Shown: one piece after another, positions 14,900-15,810 of the stretch | How positions within the stretch are numbered: the stretch's first letter is position 1 | Layout of the letters: every line of letters starts with the position of its first letter | NCBI GenBank assembly: GCA_028112705.1 | Contig: JAOGYN010000021.1 | Span: forward strand, 1 to 15,810 | Source: GCA-002712045 sp028112705 | Lineage (GTDB): Bacteria; Pseudomonadota; Alphaproteobacteria; Rhodobacterales; Rhodobacteraceae | Reading direction: 5' to 3' | DNA: 15,810 nucleotides | Notes under the pieces: model-generated | What the model was told of the DNA's origin: nothing | The model's input: the letters and a program-made list of their open reading frames with translations, nothing else | Database searches by the model: none | Program-made: the position numbers and the translations under genes

Positions 14900-14929
14900 A
14901 ATATAGCTAGATTGATTTTATATACCCAA
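14900..14929 (-). promoter_or_regulatory. Possible amidohydrolase promoter
   Basis: On the minus strand TTGGGT (14924-14929) and TATATT (14900-14905) are spaced by 18 bases and lie about 25 bases before the start codon. The region is so AT-rich that -10-like sequences are frequent, so support is modest. The rest of the 234-base divergent gap (14875-15108) shows no clear operator, and I could not pick a convincing promoter for the transporter gene on the other side. Confidence 0.3.
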
Positions 14930-15108
14930 GCCTAAACAGTTTTTTTAAATCTTTTCAATATATTTTATGGAGATGAGCTCTTTCATTAAGGTTAAGGTGT
15001 TTATATTCAAAATTCTCTTGCATTCAAAAAATGGGCAGTTAAGCTTACCACACGTTATATAAATATGTGAATATATGAATACATAAATTAAAAAGGGGGA
15101 ATTTTTCA

Positions 15109-15810
15109 ATGAATTTTTTAGTTAAAAATCTACTTTCTGCCACAGCAGCAATATCAGTGTTGGCATCTGCCGTGCTGGCTGATGATGTGCCCAAAAGAGG
15201 TGGGACACTTATTACAGTTCTTGGTACATCACCAAGAAATCTAAATCCAGCGGTTCAGTCTGGAATCGTCACTGGTTATCCAGGTGCCCAGTTATTTGCC
15301 TCACCATTGCGCTATGATGAAGATTGGACGCCACAACCGTATTTAGCAAAAAGTTGGAACGTCTCAGAAGACGGTTTGACTGTCACTCTTAATTTAGTCG
15401 AAAATGCTAAATTCCATGACGGTGCTCCTATAACATCTGAAGATATTGCGTTTTCAGTTGATGTAATTAAAGCTCACCACCCATTTAAATCAATGTTTGC
15501 TCCAGTGACGTCTGTCTCTACCCCGGACGCACACACAGCCATACTAAATCTAAGCCAACCACACCCAGCTCTAATGCTAGCTATGTCTGGTCAATTAATG
15601 GCAATTATTCCAAAACATATTTATGGTGATGGTCAAAACCCAAAATCTCATCCACGCAATAACGAAAATGTTGTAGGATCTGGACCGTTTAAACTTGTGG
15701 AATTCAAACCTGGTGAACACATAATTCTCGAAAGATTTGACGAATTCTTTATTGAAGGTCGCCCATATCTTGACAAAATTGTTATGCGCATCATCAAAGA
15801 TCCTCAAGCG
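15109..15810 (+). CDS. ABC transporter substrate-binding protein, family 5 (partial)
   Basis: The first 234 residues of a periplasmic solute-binding protein of the peptide/nickel/opine family; full members are about 500 residues, so the gene continues beyond the window. The ATG at 15109 follows AAGGGGG (15093-15099). A signal peptide covers about residues 1-24, with probable cleavage at VLA before DDVPKRGGTL. Family 5 features follow: RGGTLITVLGTSPRNLNPAV (20 residues from 30), PYLAKSWNVSEDGLTVTLNL, AKFHDGAPITSEDIAFSVD, MAIIPKHIY and VVGSGPFKLVEF. Mature protein would bind a peptide, opine or similar solute and deliver it to a permease and ATPase, presumably encoded downstream. It is divergent from the amidohydrolase operon. 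The ligand cannot be deduced. Confidence 0.92.
   Translation, partial: MNFLVKNLLSATAAISVLASAVLADDVPKRGGTLITVLGTSPRNLNPAVQSGIVTGYPGAQLFASPLRYDEDWTPQPYLAKSWNVSEDGLTVTLNLVENAKFHDGAPITSEDIAFSVDVIKAHHPFKSMFAPVTSVSTPDAHTAILNLSQPHPALMLAMSGQLMAIIPKHIYGDGQNPKSHPRNNENVVGSGPFKLVEFKPGEHIILERFDEFFIEGRPYLDKIVMRIIKDPQA

Noticed and set aside
1..15810. Mobile element, CRISPR array, prophage or defence island
   Set aside because: No transposase, integrase, regularly spaced repeats, phage genes or direct repeats at the tRNA were seen; gene content is housekeeping with uniform base composition.

Overview
The window is AT-rich chromosomal DNA with densely packed housekeeping genes. The protein sequences (acetolactate synthase, B12-dependent ribonucleotide reductase, MetA, Bpt, FabI, Gpt) read most like those of marine Rhodobacterales/roseobacter-type Alphaproteobacteria, but base composition is much lower in GC than a typical Rhodobacter. 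I infer a low-GC, probably streamlined, marine relative. The placement rests on recalled family sequences, not on a search. I see no insertion sequence, prophage, CRISPR array or other clear mobile element.

Positions 1-2557 (+ strand): the C-terminal part of an ATPase-like protein conserved in roseobacters, metA (homoserine O-acyltransferase, with a Glu111 that predicts acetyl-CoA use) and bpt (Asp/Glu leucyltransferase of the N-degron pathway), closely spaced. Positions 2558-5051 (+): a gap with nested dyad symmetry and a promoter, then ilvI-ilvH, both subunits of valine-regulated acetolactate synthase. Positions 5050-5191: a short, strongly structured gap between converging ilvH and nrdJ, holding a terminator with nine T on the minus strand and a 12-bp stem-loop.

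Positions 5192-10504 (- strand): pdxH, a secreted DUF192 protein, tRNA-Pro(UGG) and the large class II ribonucleotide reductase gene nrdJ. A 346-base gap between the tRNA and nrdJ carries the nrdJ promoter region and an unexplained GC-rich structured element in an otherwise very AT-rich stretch. Positions 10505-11940 (+): a divergent promoter region, then fabI overlapping gpt.

Positions 11937-14874 (-): a three-gene unit made of a YtcJ-like metal-dependent amidohydrolase, a COG0523 (CobW-like) metallochaperone GTPase translationally coupled to it by a GTGA overlap, and an ArsC/Spx-like thioredoxin-fold protein. Facing away from it, and running off the end at 15810, is the start of a family 5 peptide/opine-type ABC substrate-binding protein. 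The uptake protein, metallohydrolase and coupled metal-insertion GTPase together are the best candidate here for a less described system: import of an amide-containing compound followed by hydrolysis by an enzyme with its own metal chaperone. No experimental function can be assigned from sequence alone.
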